In this document: positions 36,737-51,042 of the stretch, piece by piece
Numbering within the stretch: the stretch's first letter is position 1
Layout of the letters: every line of letters begins with the position of its first letter
Assembly (NCBI GenBank): GCA_019118345.1
Contig: DWZD01000040.1
Coordinates: 1 to 64,000 of the forward strand
Direction of reading: 5' to 3'
From: Candidatus Desulfovibrio intestinavium
GTDB taxonomy: Bacteria > Desulfobacterota > Desulfovibrionia > Desulfovibrionales > Desulfovibrionaceae
DNA length: 64,000 nt
Made by a program: the position numbers and the translations under genes
The notes under the pieces: generated by a model
Seen by the model: the letters and a program-made list of their open reading frames with translations, nothing else
The model's database searches: none
Told to the model about the DNA's origin: nothing

Positions 36737-39217
36737 ATGCTGAGTCAGGAAGTTCAGGAAGTTCTGAAAGTCGCCATCATGGAAGTGCAGGAGCGGCGGC
36801 ACGAAATGCTGACCGTGGAGCATATTCTCTATGGCATGACCGCCACGGCGCGCGGTTGTCTTGTGCTGGAAGGCAGCGGCGCGGATGTGGAACTCTTGCG
36901 CGAACAGCTCGAACATTTCTTCCAGACCGAAATGGAGAGCGTGCGTCCGGCCAATCAGCCGGAAATCATCCAGACGCCCGGCGTGCAGCGCCTGCTGGAA
37001 CGCGCCCTGACCCATATCCGCTCGGCCGGCCGGCAGAGCGTGGATGTGGGCGACATCCTTGTGTCGCTCATGGAGGAGGAGGGCAGCTATGCGGTCTATT
37101 ACCTGCGCAAGCAGGGAGTGGAGCGGCTGGATGTGCTCACCTTCATTTCCCACGGGCTGGAGGACGGCAGCGGTTCGCGCGGCGTCCGCGAAAACGCCGG
37201 AGCCGACGAGGAGGGCAGGGAAGCCGACGATCCGCTGGCTCGCTACACCACCGATCTGACGGCCCGCGCGGCGGCGGGGGGCATTGATCCCCTCATCGGG
37301 CGCGAGGCCGAGCTTGACCGGGCCATCGAGGTGCTGTGCCGACGCCGCAAGAACAATCCCCTGTTCGTGGGCGAACCGGGCGTGGGCAAGACCGCGCTGG
37401 CCGAGGGGCTGGCCCTGCGCATTCACGAGGGCAATGTGCCGCCGCGCTTTCGCGAGGCCCGCCTCTTTGCGCTGGACATGGGCCTTGTGCTGGCCGGAAC
37501 CCGCTATCGCGGCGACTTCGAGCAGCGCCTGAAAAAAATCATGGATGCCCTGAAGGCACTGCCGCAGGCCATCCTGTTCATTGACGAGCTGCACACCATC
37601 GTGGGCGCGGGTGCGACCTCGGGCGGGTCGATGGATGCCTCCAACCTGCTCAAGCCCCTGCTCGCGAGCGGCGACCTGCGCTGCATCGGCTCCACTACCC
37701 ATGAGGAATACCGCAATCATCTGGAAAAGGACAGGGCGCTGGTACGCCGCTTCCAGCGCATCGACGTGCGCGAACCCGGCATCGAGGACTGCGTGACCAT
37801 TCTGGAAGGCCTGCAAAAGCATTATGCGGACTTTCATCAGGTGCGCTACGGCAAGCCCGTGCTCCGGGCGATGGTGGAGCTGTCCAGCCGCCATGTGCGC
37901 GAACGCCTCCTACCCGACAAGGCCATCGACGTCATGGACGAGGCCGGGGCCGCCGTGCGCCTGCGGCAGGCCGGAGAGGGCGGCAAGCGCCCGGTTGTGA
38001 CCATCCGGGACGTGGAACGCATCGTGGCCCGCATGGCCGGCATTCCCCAGCGCAGCCTGAGCGGCGGGGAGAAGGATCGCCTGCGTCATCTGGAACGCGA
38101 TCTCAATGCCCGTGTCTTCGGGCAGGAAGCGGCCATTTCGCTGGTGACGCGGGCCATTTTGCGTTCCCGCGCCGGTCTGGGACAGGCCGGGCGTCCGGCC
38201 GGGGCCTTCCTCTTCTACGGGCCGACGGGCGTGGGCAAGACAGAGGTGGCCCGCGCGCTGGCCCAATGCCTCGGTGTGGACTTTTTGCGCTACGACATGA
38301 GCGAATACATGGAAAAGCACGCCGTCTCCCGCCTCATCGGCGCGCCTCCGGGCTATGTGGGCTTTGATCAGGGCGGCCTGCTCACCGAGGCGGTACGCAA
38401 ATCCCCCCACTCCGTGGTGCTGCTGGACGAAATGGAAAAGGCCCATCCCGACATCTTCAATGTCCTGCTGCAGGTCATGGATTACGGCACGCTCACCGAC
38501 ACCACGGGCCGCAAGACGGACTTTTCCCATGTGGTGCTGATCATGACGAGCAATGCCGGGGCCTTTGAAATGTCCGCCAACAGTCTGGGCTTCGGCGCAC
38601 CCCGTCCCGTCCGGACGGATGCCGGTCAGGACGAAGGCGGCGGCAGCGGGGGCGACGCTGCGGCCCGCAAGGCGCGCAGGGCGCTGGAACAGCTTTTCAC
38701 GCCGGAATTCCGCAATCGGCTGGATGCCCTTGTGCCCTTTGCCGGACTGACGCAGCCCATGATGCTGCGCATTGTGGACAAGTTCGTGAAGGAGATCGCG
38801 CAGGGCCTTGCCGAACGGCAGGTGAACCTTGCCCTGAGCGAGGAGGCCCGGCAGCATCTGGCCGAAAAGGGCTTTGATCCGCGCATGGGCGCGCGGCCGC
38901 TGCGCCGTCTGCTGCGGGACGAGCTGGAAGACCCGCTGGCGCAGGAGCTGCTCTTTGGCGGCCTGCAAAAGGGCGGCGAGGCCGTTCTTGTTCTGCGCGA
39001 CGGCACGCTGCGGCTGGACGTCGGCCGACAGGGCACGGCGGCTTCCGCAGCCGCGCCCAAATCGACGGACAAGACCTCAGCCAAGGCCACGGGCAAGACG
39101 GCGAACAAGGCTGCGGACAAGACAGCGGGCAGGACGGCTCCCCGCCGCGCGCCTGCCGGACGCGGGAAAAGGAAGGATGGACAGGACACCAGCCATGAGC
39201 GCCGCACGCGGGGATGA
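36737..39217 (+). CDS. clpA: ATP-dependent Clp protease ATPase subunit ClpA
   Basis: Protein of 826 aa, longer than the typical ~758 aa. ClpA unfolds substrates and feeds them to the ClpP peptidase. The N-domain is followed by two AAA+ modules: [15 protein letters not shown] with [13 protein letters not shown], and [16 protein letters not shown] with [21 protein letters not shown]. The ClpP-contact region is not obvious. The last about 60 residues are a basic Lys/Thr/Ala tail ([18 protein letters not shown]) resembling histone H1-like tails. The aat gene starts inside this tail, overlapping by 23 nt. No clpP is in the window. Confidence 0.95.
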   Translation: MLSQEVQEVLKVAIMEVQERRHEMLTVEHILYGMTATARGCLVLEGSGADVELLREQLEHFFQTEMESVRPANQPEIIQTPGVQRLLERALTHIRSAGRQSVDVGDILVSLMEEEGSYAVYYLRKQGVERLDVLTFISHGLEDGSGSRGVRENAGADEEGREADDPLARYTTDLTARAAAGGIDPLIGREAELDRAIEVLCRRRKNNPLFVGEPGVGKTALAEGLALRIHEGNVPPRFREARLFALDMGLVLAGTRYRGDFEQRLKKIMDALKALPQAILFIDELHTIVGAGATSGGSMDASNLLKPLLASGDLRCIGSTTHEEYRNHLEKDRALVRRFQRIDVREPGIEDCVTILEGLQKHYADFHQVRYGKPVLRAMVELSSRHVRERLLPDKAIDVMDEAGAAVRLRQAGEGGKRPVVTIRDVERIVARMAGIPQRSLSGGEKDRLRHLERDLNARVFGQEAAISLVTRAILRSRAGLGQAGRPAGAFLFYGPTGVGKTEVARALAQCLGVDFLRYDMSEYMEKHAVSRLIGAPPGYVGFDQGGLLTEAVRKSPHSVVLLDEMEKAHPDIFNVLLQVMDYGTLTDTTGRKTDFSHVVLIMTSNAGAFEMSANSLGFGAPRPVRTDAGQDEGGGSGGDAAARKARRALEQLFTPEFRNRLDALVPFAGLTQPMMLRIVDKFVKEIAQGLAERQVNLALSEEARQHLAEKGFDPRMGARPLRRLLRDELEDPLAQELLFGGLQKGGEAVLVLRDGTLRLDVGRQGTAASAAAPKSTDKTSAKATGKTANKAADKTAGRTAPRRAPAGRGKRKDGQDTSHERRTRG

Positions 39218-39946
39218 TCCCGTCGCCGCCTACGCCGCCCAGTTTCCGCCGCTCAGCCGGGCGCGCGAGGACGGGCTGCTGTGTCGCGGCGGCGACCTGC
39301 ATCCCGTGCGGCTGCTGGCCTCCTACAGCCTTGGCATCTTCCCGTGGTACAGCGGCGACATGCCGCTGCTCTGGTGGTCGCCCGCGCCGCGCTGCATCCT
39401 GCCGCTGGACGACTTTCATCTGCCGCGCCGCAGCGCCCGCGCCCTGCGTAAGGCGGGCTTTTGCCTGAGCTGCGATGCCGCCTTTGCCGAAGTCATGCTG
39501 CATTGCGCCGGGCCGCGCCGCAGCACGCGCGAGACCTGGATTACCCGCGACATGTTCCGGGCCTATGTGCGTCTGCACGAAATGGGCTATGCCCATTCCA
39601 TCGAGACCTGGCAGGACGGCAAGCTGGTGGGAGGGCTATACGGCGTTTCGCTCGGGCGGGCCTTTTTCGGGGAGTCCATGTTCCATCGGGTATCCGAGGC
39701 CTCGCGCGCCGCGCTGGCCGGCCTGGTGAGCCTGCTGCGGCTGCGCGGGGCGCTCCTGCTGGACTGCCAGCAGGACACGCCGCACATCATGGGCATGGGC
39801 GGCCAATGCGTTTCCCGCGACATCTTTGAAGATCTGCTGGAACGCGCCGTGCGCCGCGAGGCCGATCCCGCCCAGCCCCTGCGCTGGCGTCCCTGGTGCG
39901 AACGCTATGTCCATGACGGGCAACAGTGGCGCGAGGTACAAACGGC

Positions 39947-39950
<4 letters not shown>
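39195..39950 (+). CDS. aat: Leucyl/phenylalanyl-tRNA-protein transferase
   Basis: Protein of 251 aa. Aat adds Leu or Phe from aminoacyl-tRNA to proteins with N-terminal Lys or Arg, making the degrons that ClpS-ClpA recognises. Family blocks: [63 protein letters not shown] and FGESMF. ATG 39195 has an AGGA 8 nt upstream; an ATG at 39177 directly after AAGGAAGG is the alternative. Either start lies within the clpA 3' end, and uvrB starts in its last four bases (ATGA). Confidence 0.95.
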
Positions 39951-44052
<4,102 letters not shown>

Positions 44053-44090
44053 TCTTGCCGGCAACCGCAAGCCAAAAGGAGCAATACGAG

Positions 44091-44873
44091 ATGACGACAC
44101 CGCTGATCATCATGGGGGCCGCCGGCCGCATGGGACGCACCATTGCCGCGCTGGCCGGGGAAGATGCGCAATACGCCATTGCCGCGCTGGTGGATCGCGG
44201 CGAAGCCCTGTCCGGACTGCAGGGCGGGTCGGCCCTTGTCACCGACAGTCTGCAAACGGCCCTCGACCAATGCCCCGCCGATGCCGTGATCATCGACTTC
44301 ACCGCACCTGCCGTGAGCATGGAAACCGCGCGCACGGCCGCCGCCTCGGGCCATGCCGCGGTCATCGGCACCACGGGCCTCACGGCGGAACAGAAGGCCG
44401 AGCTGGCCGAGCTGGCCCGGCGCACGCCGCTGTTCTGGTCATCCAACATGAGCGTGGGCATCAACGTGCTCTACAGGGTGTTGCCCGAACTCACCCGGGC
44501 ACTGGGCGACAAATACGATATTGAAATGGTGGAACTGCACCACAACCGCAAAAAGGACTCGCCCAGCGGCACGGCCCTTTCGTTGGGCGAATGTCTGGCC
44601 GAGGCGCGCGGCTGGCAGTTGCCGGACGTGCGCTGCTCGGCGCGCGACGGCCTCATCGGCGCGCGCCCCAAGGCGCAGATCGGCATTCAGGCCATTCGCG
44701 GCGGCGATGTGGTGGGCGTGCATACGATCTATTTCATGGGGCCGGGCGAACGCATCGAAGTCACGCATCAGGCGCATTCGCGCGATACCTTTGCCCAGGG
44801 CGCCCTGCGGGCCGCCGCCTGGATGCAGGGCCGGGCGGCCGGGCGGCTCTACGGTATGCAAGACGTTTTCTAG
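44091..44873 (+). CDS. dapB: 4-hydroxy-tetrahydrodipicolinate reductase
   Basis: Protein of 260 aa. DapB reduces 4-hydroxy-tetrahydrodipicolinate with NAD(P)H in the lysine/diaminopimelate pathway. The nucleotide-binding loop MGAAGRMG is at residues 8-15, the substrate-binding ELHHNRKKDSPSGTAL contains the catalytic His/Lys, and the end block GMQDVF is typical. A TTG-type start at 44055 is possible, but ATG 44091 with AAAAGGAG nine nt upstream is clearly better. It ends the operon; no terminator with a T run is visible, only the promoter of the next gene. Confidence 0.97.
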   Translation: MTTPLIIMGAAGRMGRTIAALAGEDAQYAIAALVDRGEALSGLQGGSALVTDSLQTALDQCPADAVIIDFTAPAVSMETARTAAASGHAAVIGTTGLTAEQKAELAELARRTPLFWSSNMSVGINVLYRVLPELTRALGDKYDIEMVELHHNRKKDSPSGTALSLGECLAEARGWQLPDVRCSARDGLIGARPKAQIGIQAIRGGDVVGVHTIYFMGPGERIEVTHQAHSRDTFAQGALRAAAWMQGRAAGRLYGMQDVF

Positions 44874-44881
44874 GTTTTTTC

Positions 44882-44910
44882 TTGATATTTTCCCAGCGGT
44901 AGGCTAGAAA
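44882..44910 (+). promoter_or_regulatory. Promoter of the 140-aa protein gene
   Basis: TTGATA (44882-44887) and TAGAAA (44905-44910) are 17 nt apart. The roughly 150-nt leader contains a 9-bp hairpin (44993-45001 with 45010-45018). Confidence 0.5.
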
Positions 44911-45064
44911 AAAAAGAGAGGGAAACACAAGGGCCTTGAAAGAATGGCTATTGGTCAAGGGGCTGCGCACGATGGCTTTCTTCTGAAAAGAGGCCGTCCG
45001 GGCAATGCGCCGGACGGCATCCGCAACGCGCTCTGGCCACTTTTCCAGGATCACCGGGGGAAAC

Positions 45065-45487
45065 ATGCCGCAGGTCGCCGCTCGCATCAATGATGACCAG
45101 GAACGCTGGCTCAAAGATTACTTCCGCACCAAGAGCGCGGGGGCGGAATTTATTTTGCCGTGGGCTGTGGACACTTTTTTCCGGGCCATTGCCAACATCA
45201 AGACCCTGTTTACCGGCGCTGAGCTGAAAGCCATTGTGGAAGCCCACAAGGATGTGCGCCTCATGCCGGACAATTCCCGCCTCTCCTACCTGCTGCTGCG
45301 CGTGCATGACGCCTGCGAGATGAACAACGTGCACATGCGCCACGGCGCGAGCAAATCCAGCCTGGAAAGCAAGCTCAAATCGCTGGATGATACGCAGGCA
45401 ACGGCCCTCATGGTCTGGGCTTCCGCCTTCTGGGTGAGCCGCAACTGCTCAGCGGAAAGCCTGGATGAGTATATTCGCGCCTATTGA
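45065..45487 (+). CDS. Small protein of unknown function
   Basis: Protein of 140 aa, predicted soluble and mainly helical, without signal peptide or Cys pair. It contains NDDQERWLKDYFRTKSAG, then FILPWAVDTFFRAIANIKTLFTGAELKAIVEAHKD and a C-terminal SAFWVSRNCSAESLDEYIRAY. The helix pattern would suit a small regulator or toxin-antitoxin partner, but no family is recognised. ATG 45065 follows GGGGGA. It has its own promoter about 155 nt upstream and stands between dapB and the chemotaxis operon. Confidence 0.7.
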   Translation: MPQVAARINDDQERWLKDYFRTKSAGAEFILPWAVDTFFRAIANIKTLFTGAELKAIVEAHKDVRLMPDNSRLSYLLLRVHDACEMNNVHMRHGASKSSLESKLKSLDDTQATALMVWASAFWVSRNCSAESLDEYIRAY

Positions 45488-45953
45488 GCGGCAGAACGGG
45501 CGAGAAACAGCCCTTTGACGCTCCTCCTTGACGACCAAACACCCCGGCGCACAGCGATGCTTCCCGCATTGTTGTGCGCTTTTTCATGCAGAGTCCGCTT
45601 TTCACGCAGCTTACCCGCGCCCGCCGGAAGGGCATACCGTCGCTGACGCAGGGCACGTACGCCAGCAGGCTGATGCGCCGCCCCGCGAACAATCCGCTGT
45701 CCTTGTTGCGGAATCTCAGAGCCGCTGGCCCGGCAGACGCCTTGCGGCATGGCATTTGTGTATTCGTGCCGCAGTGCGTTCCGCCCATGACCGCGAGTCG
45801 ATGCGGCGTGGCAAGCCTTTCACATGCGCCAGCCCATCTGCCCCGTGCCGGCACGTCCCCAGGCGGCGCTGGCGTGCACCGCAGCTTGCCTTCACACGCA
45901 GCGACCAGCGTTCCTGTTTGTGCCTGTCAGGCGAACATCGGGGCAGGCGCCAC
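45488..45953. other. Gene-free stretch between the 140-aa gene and cheA
   Basis: About 466 nt. Frames on both strands run open for 60-150 codons, but the peptides are Arg/Pro/Cys-rich and look like the effect of high GC. No tRNA, promoter or repeat related to the ones at 5711 or 28896 was recognised. Confidence 0.4.
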
Positions 45954-45990
45954 AACAAAAACGGGCGTTGCCGCCAAAGGCAACGCCCGT
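45954..45990 (-). terminator. Intrinsic terminator of the chemotaxis operon
   Basis: ACGGGCGTTGCC (45961-45972) and GGCAACGCCCGT (45979-45990) form a perfect 12-bp stem; read on the minus strand it is followed by TTTTTGTTGT. Confidence 0.88.
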
Positions 45991-46016
45991 TGCGCTACGG
46001 ACACGATCACTTCTGG

Positions 46017-48977
46017 CTAGATTTCATCAATGATGGGGCCACCTTCGGATGCGGACGCCCGGGACACGCCCTTGGGCGGCTCGTTGCCGAGGCTGCTGCT
46101 GGCCTTGGATGTGGACATGACATAGATCTCGTGCGGATCAAGAATCAGGATGACGGAACCGTCGCCCATGATGGTCGCGCCGGAAATGCCCTTGAGATCC
46201 CCAAGGTAGGCCCCCAAAGGCTTGATGACGATTTCCTGCCGTTCCAGCAGGCGATCCACCACCAGACCAAGCCGCCGATCATTGTCATGAATGACCACCA
46301 CGGAGAGGACTTCCGGCAGAGGCTCGGTGCGCGGCAGCTCGAGCATTTCCGAAAGCTCCACAATGCCGAGCACCTCGCCGCGCAGGGTGACGGCCTTGCG
46401 CCCCTTCACATCCGTGAGGCGGCTGGATTCGATCTTGGTGGTTTCGGACACGGCATCCAGCGGAATGGCATAGGTCTGGCCGGAAACATTGACCATGAGC
46501 GCGTCAATGATGGCCAGCGTCAGGGGCAGGCTGAGCGTGAAGCGGGTTCCTCTGCCCACCTCGCTGTTGGTGCTCACGCTGCCCTTGAGGTTCTTGATAT
46601 TGGTGCGAACCACGTCCATGCCCACGCCACGCCCGGAAATATCCGTGATCTTCTCGGCCGAGGAAAAGCCCGGCGCAAAAATGAGTTCCACGGCCTCGCG
46701 ATCATCCAGCTGGGCGGCTTCCTCTGTCGTGATGATGCCCTTGCGCACAGCCACTTCACGCATCTTCTCCGGGTCGATGCCCTTGCCGTCATCCTCGATT
46801 TCAATGGCCACGGAGTTGCCCTTGTGGAAGGCGCGCAGGGTCACGCGCCCCTTGGGCGACTTGCCGGCGGCGACGCGCACATCCTCAGGCTCAATGCCGT
46901 GGTCAACCGAGTTGCGGATAAGGTGCACCAGCGGGTCGCCAATGGCTTCGACCACGCTCTTGTCCAGTTCCGTTTCCTCGCCTTCCATGATCAGCTCCAC
47001 TTCCTTGCCGCTTTTGCGCGACAGGTCGCGCACCAGCCGGGGGAAGCGCGAGAAAACCGACGAGACGGGCACCATGCGCACCTTCATGATGGTGTCCTGC
47101 AAATCGTCGGAAATGCGGGCCATGGCATAGGTGGTTTCGGAAAGGCTCTGCGCCACCAGCGAAACGTCCACATCCGAGCCGCCGGATTCCAACGAACGGG
47201 CGATCAGGGCATAACGGTTGCGGTTGATGATCAGCTCGCCGATGAGGTTCATCAGGTGGTCAAGCCGTTCATGATCCACACGGATGGACGAACTTTTCTG
47301 CACGTTTTCCGCCGCCGGCTTGGCGGCAGCGGCAGCCTTGGCCGCAGGAGCGGCCGCCGGTTTGGCGGCAGGCGCGGGCGCGGGCTTGGGCGCTGCGGCA
47401 GCAGGCGCGGGTGCGGGTTTGCTGACCTCGGCAGCGGGCGCCGCTTCGGGCGCAGGGGCTGCCGCAGGCGCTGCTTCGGCAACGGGAGCGGTCGCCGCTG
47501 CCGGCTTGGCGGCAGGAGCCGCTTCGGCAGCGGCAGGCGACGCGGACGCCCCGGCACCGCCCTCCTTCTGCCGCACGACAGCGGCGGCAGCCATTTCCTC
47601 AATGATGGCCGTCTCTTGCGAGATCAGATCCACCATCAGCGAAAAGTCGATGCCCTGGGAACGCCCCTGATCCACGATGCTGGCGGTACGTTCGGCGTAT
47701 TCCTTGACATCATTGAAGCCCACAAAGCTGCTGGCATTCTTGATGGCCGTCAGGCAGCGGAAGAGGGCATCTTCGGAATCCTTGTGCGAACCGTCCTTGC
47801 GCAACGTGGCAAGCGCGGCATGAATGATCTCGAACTGCTGCTTGACCGTGGCCTGAAAGGCGTCCATGTCGTCGCCTTCCGCCCCCACCGGGATGATGGT
47901 CGGCGTGACCACCTCCACGCCGTTGGCGGTCATTTCCACTGCGGGAGCGGATCCCTTCTGGGCAGCCAGGAGAGCAGGGGGCAGGGAGACTTCCTCACCG
48001 GCCACCGCCTTTTTCAACTGGGTGAGAACGGGGGTCGTGTCAAAGGGATGCGTCTTGCCGCTGGCCACATCAATGCGGGAAACAAGGGCTTCCATGACGT
48101 CCACCACGAGCAGCAGCAGATCGATAAGCTCGTGCGTGGGGGTCATCTTGCCCTGACGAACATTGTTGAGCAGGGTTTCCGCCTCATGGGTCAGGGCATT
48201 CAGCTCATTGTAGCCGATGATGCCGCTGTTGCCCTTCATGTTGTGGAAGAAGCGGAAAATATCGTTGATCAGATCCTCCTGGCTGTTGCCTTCTTCCAGC
48301 TCCAGCAGACCGTCATTGAGATTGCCGATGATCTCAAGGGATTCATCAATGAAGTCCTTGAGGTGCCCCTCGCCAAAGGCATTGAGGGCATATTCCGGCG
48401 TATCGGGCAGGCCGGCAACCCATTCCTTGCTGCTCATGCCGACGCTTTCCCCGACAACGGGCGCGGCAGCTGGGGCCGGAGCCTCCTGCGCGGCAGGCGC
48501 TTCGACTGCGGCGGCCTCGGCAGCGGGCGGCGCGGACTCCTGAGCGGGGGCTTGCGCGGGCGTTTCGGCGGCGGGCGCCGTTTCGCCGCTCATGATGGCA
48601 TCGATCTGGGCGATGATGTGGTCAATTTCCACATCCCCTTCGGAATTGGTCGTCTCCAGATTTTCGACCATCTGTCGCAGGGCGTCGGTGGACGAAAGGA
48701 TGACGTCCATGATTTCGGAGGTGACGACCATCGTCCCCTTGCGAAGTTCATCCAAGATGTTTTCGGATTTGTGCGCAAGCTGATTGATGCGGTTCAGCCC
48801 CAGAAAGCCGGAAGCCCCTTTCAGGGAGTGCATGGGCCGAAAGATATCATTGAGCAGCGCAAGATTGTCCGGAGTCTTTTCCAACTCCAGCAAATTGGGT
48901 TCGATGGTCTCCAGATGCTCCTTCGCCTCAATGATGAAGTCAGCAAAGAGTTCCGGATCAAAAAAATCTTGACTCAT
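46017..48977 (-). CDS. cheA: Chemotaxis histidine kinase CheA with three Hpt-like modules
   Basis: Protein of 986 aa, larger than the classic ~650. CheA autophosphorylates on His and passes the phosphate to CheY and CheB. The first Hpt has His50 in FRPMHSLKGASGFLG; the second has His245 in FRFFHNMKGNSGIIG. A third Hpt-like segment near 400-440 has Thr410 at the His position (FRCLTAIKNASSFVG), so it cannot be phosphorylated the usual way. A long Ala/Pro linker (about 490-580) precedes the dimer/ATPase part: HERLDHLMNLIGELI, HLIRNSVDHGIE, DDGKGID, GRGVGMDVV. The C-terminus is a CheW-like domain. It is last in the operon. Confidence 0.96.
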   Translation of the reverse strand: MSQDFFDPELFADFIIEAKEHLETIEPNLLELEKTPDNLALLNDIFRPMHSLKGASGFLGLNRINQLAHKSENILDELRKGTMVVTSEIMDVILSSTDALRQMVENLETTNSEGDVEIDHIIAQIDAIMSGETAPAAETPAQAPAQESAPPAAEAAAVEAPAAQEAPAPAAAPVVGESVGMSSKEWVAGLPDTPEYALNAFGEGHLKDFIDESLEIIGNLNDGLLELEEGNSQEDLINDIFRFFHNMKGNSGIIGYNELNALTHEAETLLNNVRQGKMTPTHELIDLLLLVVDVMEALVSRIDVASGKTHPFDTTPVLTQLKKAVAGEEVSLPPALLAAQKGSAPAVEMTANGVEVVTPTIIPVGAEGDDMDAFQATVKQQFEIIHAALATLRKDGSHKDSEDALFRCLTAIKNASSFVGFNDVKEYAERTASIVDQGRSQGIDFSLMVDLISQETAIIEEMAAAAVVRQKEGGAGASASPAAAEAAPAAKPAAATAPVAEAAPAAAPAPEAAPAAEVSKPAPAPAAAAPKPAPAPAAKPAAAPAAKAAAAAKPAAENVQKSSSIRVDHERLDHLMNLIGELIINRNRYALIARSLESGGSDVDVSLVAQSLSETTYAMARISDDLQDTIMKVRMVPVSSVFSRFPRLVRDLSRKSGKEVELIMEGEETELDKSVVEAIGDPLVHLIRNSVDHGIEPEDVRVAAGKSPKGRVTLRAFHKGNSVAIEIEDDGKGIDPEKMREVAVRKGIITTEEAAQLDDREAVELIFAPGFSSAEKITDISGRGVGMDVVRTNIKNLKGSVSTNSEVGRGTRFTLSLPLTLAIIDALMVNVSGQTYAIPLDAVSETTKIESSRLTDVKGRKAVTLRGEVLGIVELSEMLELPRTEPLPEVLSVVVIHDNDRRLGLVVDRLLERQEIVIKPLGAYLGDLKGISGATIMGDGSVILILDPHEIYVMSTSKASSSLGNEPPKGVSRASASEGGPIIDEI

Positions 48978-49035
48978 ACCATACCTACTTGGCTTGAGAG
49001 TATGCCACAGAGGCGCACTTGCCTAGTATTATCGG

Positions 49036-49404
49036 CTAGCCAAGCAGCATCTTTATGTTCCGCACCATTTTTTCCGGCTGAGCGGGCTTCACCATGTAAA
49101 GGTTGGCGCCGAGCGCCATGCCGGTCTGGATATCCTTTTCCTGTCCTTCGGTGGACAGGACAATGATGGGAATATCCTTGTAGGCGTCTTGGGCGCGGAT
49201 GTTCTTGATGAAGGTGAAGCCGTCCATGCGCGGCATATTGACGTCGGAAACGATGAGATCCACCTGATCCAGGCTGTACAGCTTTTCCATGGCATCCAGC
49301 CCGTCCTCGGCAGTGCTGACGCGAAAGCCCTCGGCCTTGAGCACAAAGGCCACCAGATTGCGAATCGTCTTTGAGTCGTCCACCACCAATATATGCTTGC
49401 TCAT
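49036..49404 (-). CDS. cheY: Chemotaxis response regulator CheY
   Basis: Protein of 122 aa, a single receiver domain. Phosphorylated by CheA, CheY would bind the flagellar switch or another target. The acidic pair is in LVVDDSK (Asp9, Asp10), the phosphoacceptor is Asp54 in SDVNMPRMDG, and the switch residues are in VLSTEG and the conserved Lys of MVKPA. Ends 58 nt before cheA. Confidence 0.95.
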   Translation of the reverse strand: MSKHILVVDDSKTIRNLVAFVLKAEGFRVSTAEDGLDAMEKLYSLDQVDLIVSDVNMPRMDGFTFIKNIRAQDAYKDIPIIVLSTEGQEKDIQTGMALGANLYMVKPAQPEKMVRNIKMLLG

Positions 49405-49503
49405 GTCGTGCCATCCTCATGCAAAGGGCTTTTTGAAGCGGAGTCTAGAAAGTTTCAGCGGGCTTGGCAAGCCGTTCGCCTGCCGCGTCACGGGAGAGGC
49501 CGG

Positions 49504-50268
49504 TCAGCGGCAGAGAATCTGCCCCACACGTTCCGGAGCCAGAATGCCGAAAAGATGTTCCTCTATGCGGGCCAGGGCGTACAGGCATTCGGCAGCCTCG
49601 CCAAAGTGGGTTTCCGGGTTCCAGTTCAGCGCCTGCTGCCGCACGGTATAAATGTTTTCCACCTTGTCGATGATCAGGCCGATCTGCATGTCTTCGCAGG
49701 GACAGACCACCACAAGGTTGTTTGGCCCGTAGCAGGGAGCGGCATCATTGTTCACCAGCATGCACAGATGTACCAGCGGCGTCAGCCGGCCGCGCAGATT
49801 GATGACCCCCGCCACATGTTGCGGCGCGCGGGGTAGCAGGGCCAGCGGCATATGGCGCAGCACTTCGCTGATGGTCATGATGGGCAGCAGGAAGCGGGCA
49901 TCCCCCACCCGGACAGCCACCAGCTGGATTTCGGAGGCTTCCAGAAGCTGCTGCCGCATATCCGCCACCACCTCTTCCCGTCCGGCAGTCTCGTCGGCAG
50001 CGGAAGCCGACGGTGCGGGAGCGCCGGCAACGGGTGCGGCCTCCTCTTCGGGGCGGGCCGCCACAGGGGCGGCAGGAGCCGGTACCACGGCCCCCCCCTG
50101 GAACAGCGACTCGGGCGAGGCAATGACAGGAATGCCCGCCAGAGCCTCGGGGCCGAGGTATTTCTCCACAAAAGACTGTTCTGCCCGGGAAAGCGGGGCG
50201 ATGGCCGCCTCCTTGCCGGAAAGCCGCAAATCAAGATCAGCGAAGTATTCAGCGGGAGTTTTTACCAT
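49504..50268 (-). CDS. cheW: CheW-like coupling protein with N-terminal extension
   Basis: Protein of 254 aa. The CheW domain occupies about residues 110-250 (IQLVAVRVGDARFLLPIMTISEVL, AGVINLRGRLTPLVHL, IGLIIDKVENIYTV). CheW links receptors to CheA. The first about 100 residues are unusual: a helical start (MVKTPAEYFADLDLRL) and an Ala/Pro/Glu-rich linker, so it is longer than plain CheW (~160 aa). The start overlaps the parA stop by 7 nt with GAGGAGG upstream. A 99-nt gap separates it from cheY. Confidence 0.88.
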   Translation of the reverse strand: MVKTPAEYFADLDLRLSGKEAAIAPLSRAEQSFVEKYLGPEALAGIPVIASPESLFQGGAVVPAPAAPVAARPEEEAAPVAGAPAPSASAADETAGREEVVADMRQQLLEASEIQLVAVRVGDARFLLPIMTISEVLRHMPLALLPRAPQHVAGVINLRGRLTPLVHLCMLVNNDAAPCYGPNNLVVVCPCEDMQIGLIIDKVENIYTVRQQALNWNPETHFGEAAECLYALARIEEHLFGILAPERVGQILCR

Positions 50269-51038
50269 AGCTTCAACACCTCCTCGGCCATGCTGTCATA
50301 CGCACATGCGCCGCGAGACTTGGGATCAATGTCAAAAATGGTGCATCCAAGGGCACTTGCCTCACGGAAACGCGTATCAAGCCCGATGACCGTTTCAAAA
50401 ATGGCATCATCCATCTTTTTTTTCAGCAAATCCAGTACATGGAGACAGGCCTTTGCCCGTCTGTCAAACATGGTCGCCACGGCACGGTAACGAATGGGCG
50501 ACGGCAGCACCTTGTTCAGCGTATGGAGCGAATCAAACAGCAGCCGCAAGCCGTGCAGGGCCAGAAAGTCCGTCTGAATGGGAATGATCAGCAAGTCGCA
50601 GGCCAGCAGCGCATTGACAAGCATGAGGCACATGTGCGGCGGACAATCCAGCACAATGAAATCATAGTCGTCGCGCACCTTGCGTAGCGCCCGGGCAAGA
50701 ATGGTGCCCTTGCAGGCCCGGGTGCGCATGATGTCTTCCAGATCGTTCAGCCTGATGCTGCCCGGCGCAATGTCCATGCCCGATATGGCCTGCGGCAGGA
50801 TGATCTGCGGCCAGAGCGCCGGCCACTCTGCCTCAGGCGCAGCAAAAAGGTCATACAGACTGATGGTGACCGCCTCAGGATACACGCGCGCATGCAAGGT
50901 CGCGCAGGCGTGCGGATCCAGATCCAGCACGAGCACTCGTTTGTTCCTGCGCGCCAGCGCGCCTCCAAGGCTGAGCGATGTCGTTGTTTTGCCCACCCCG
51001 CCTTTCTGGTTGGCAACGGCAAGAATCCTGGCGGCCAT
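50262..51038 (-). CDS. ParA/ParC-like ATPase
   Basis: Protein of 258 aa of the MinD/ParA family. Deviant Walker A is NQKGGVGKTTTSL (residues 10-22); LVLDLDPHACAT and FIVLDCPPHM are the other ATP/Mg sites. Chromosomal partition relatives move DNA, but ParC-type members in chemotaxis operons position chemosensory arrays at cell poles or along the cell. The place between cheR and cheW argues for the second role. It lies 4 nt after cheR and overlaps the coupling gene by 7 nt. No partner ParB gene is in the window. Confidence 0.9.
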   Translation of the reverse strand: MAARILAVANQKGGVGKTTTSLSLGGALARRNKRVLVLDLDPHACATLHARVYPEAVTISLYDLFAAPEAEWPALWPQIILPQAISGMDIAPGSIRLNDLEDIMRTRACKGTILARALRKVRDDYDFIVLDCPPHMCLMLVNALLACDLLIIPIQTDFLALHGLRLLFDSLHTLNKVLPSPIRYRAVATMFDRRAKACLHVLDLLKKKMDDAIFETVIGLDTRFREASALGCTIFDIDPKSRGACAYDSMAEEVLKLW

Positions 51039-51042
51039 AACC

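Noticed and set aside
44948-45343. Minus-strand frame opposite the 140-aa gene
   Set aside because: It is a reverse-strand shadow of the plus-strand gene, which has a promoter and ribosome site.
45528-46020. Long plus-strand frames extending across cheA
   Set aside because: Arg/Gly/His-rich translation of GC-rich antisense DNA without a ribosome site.
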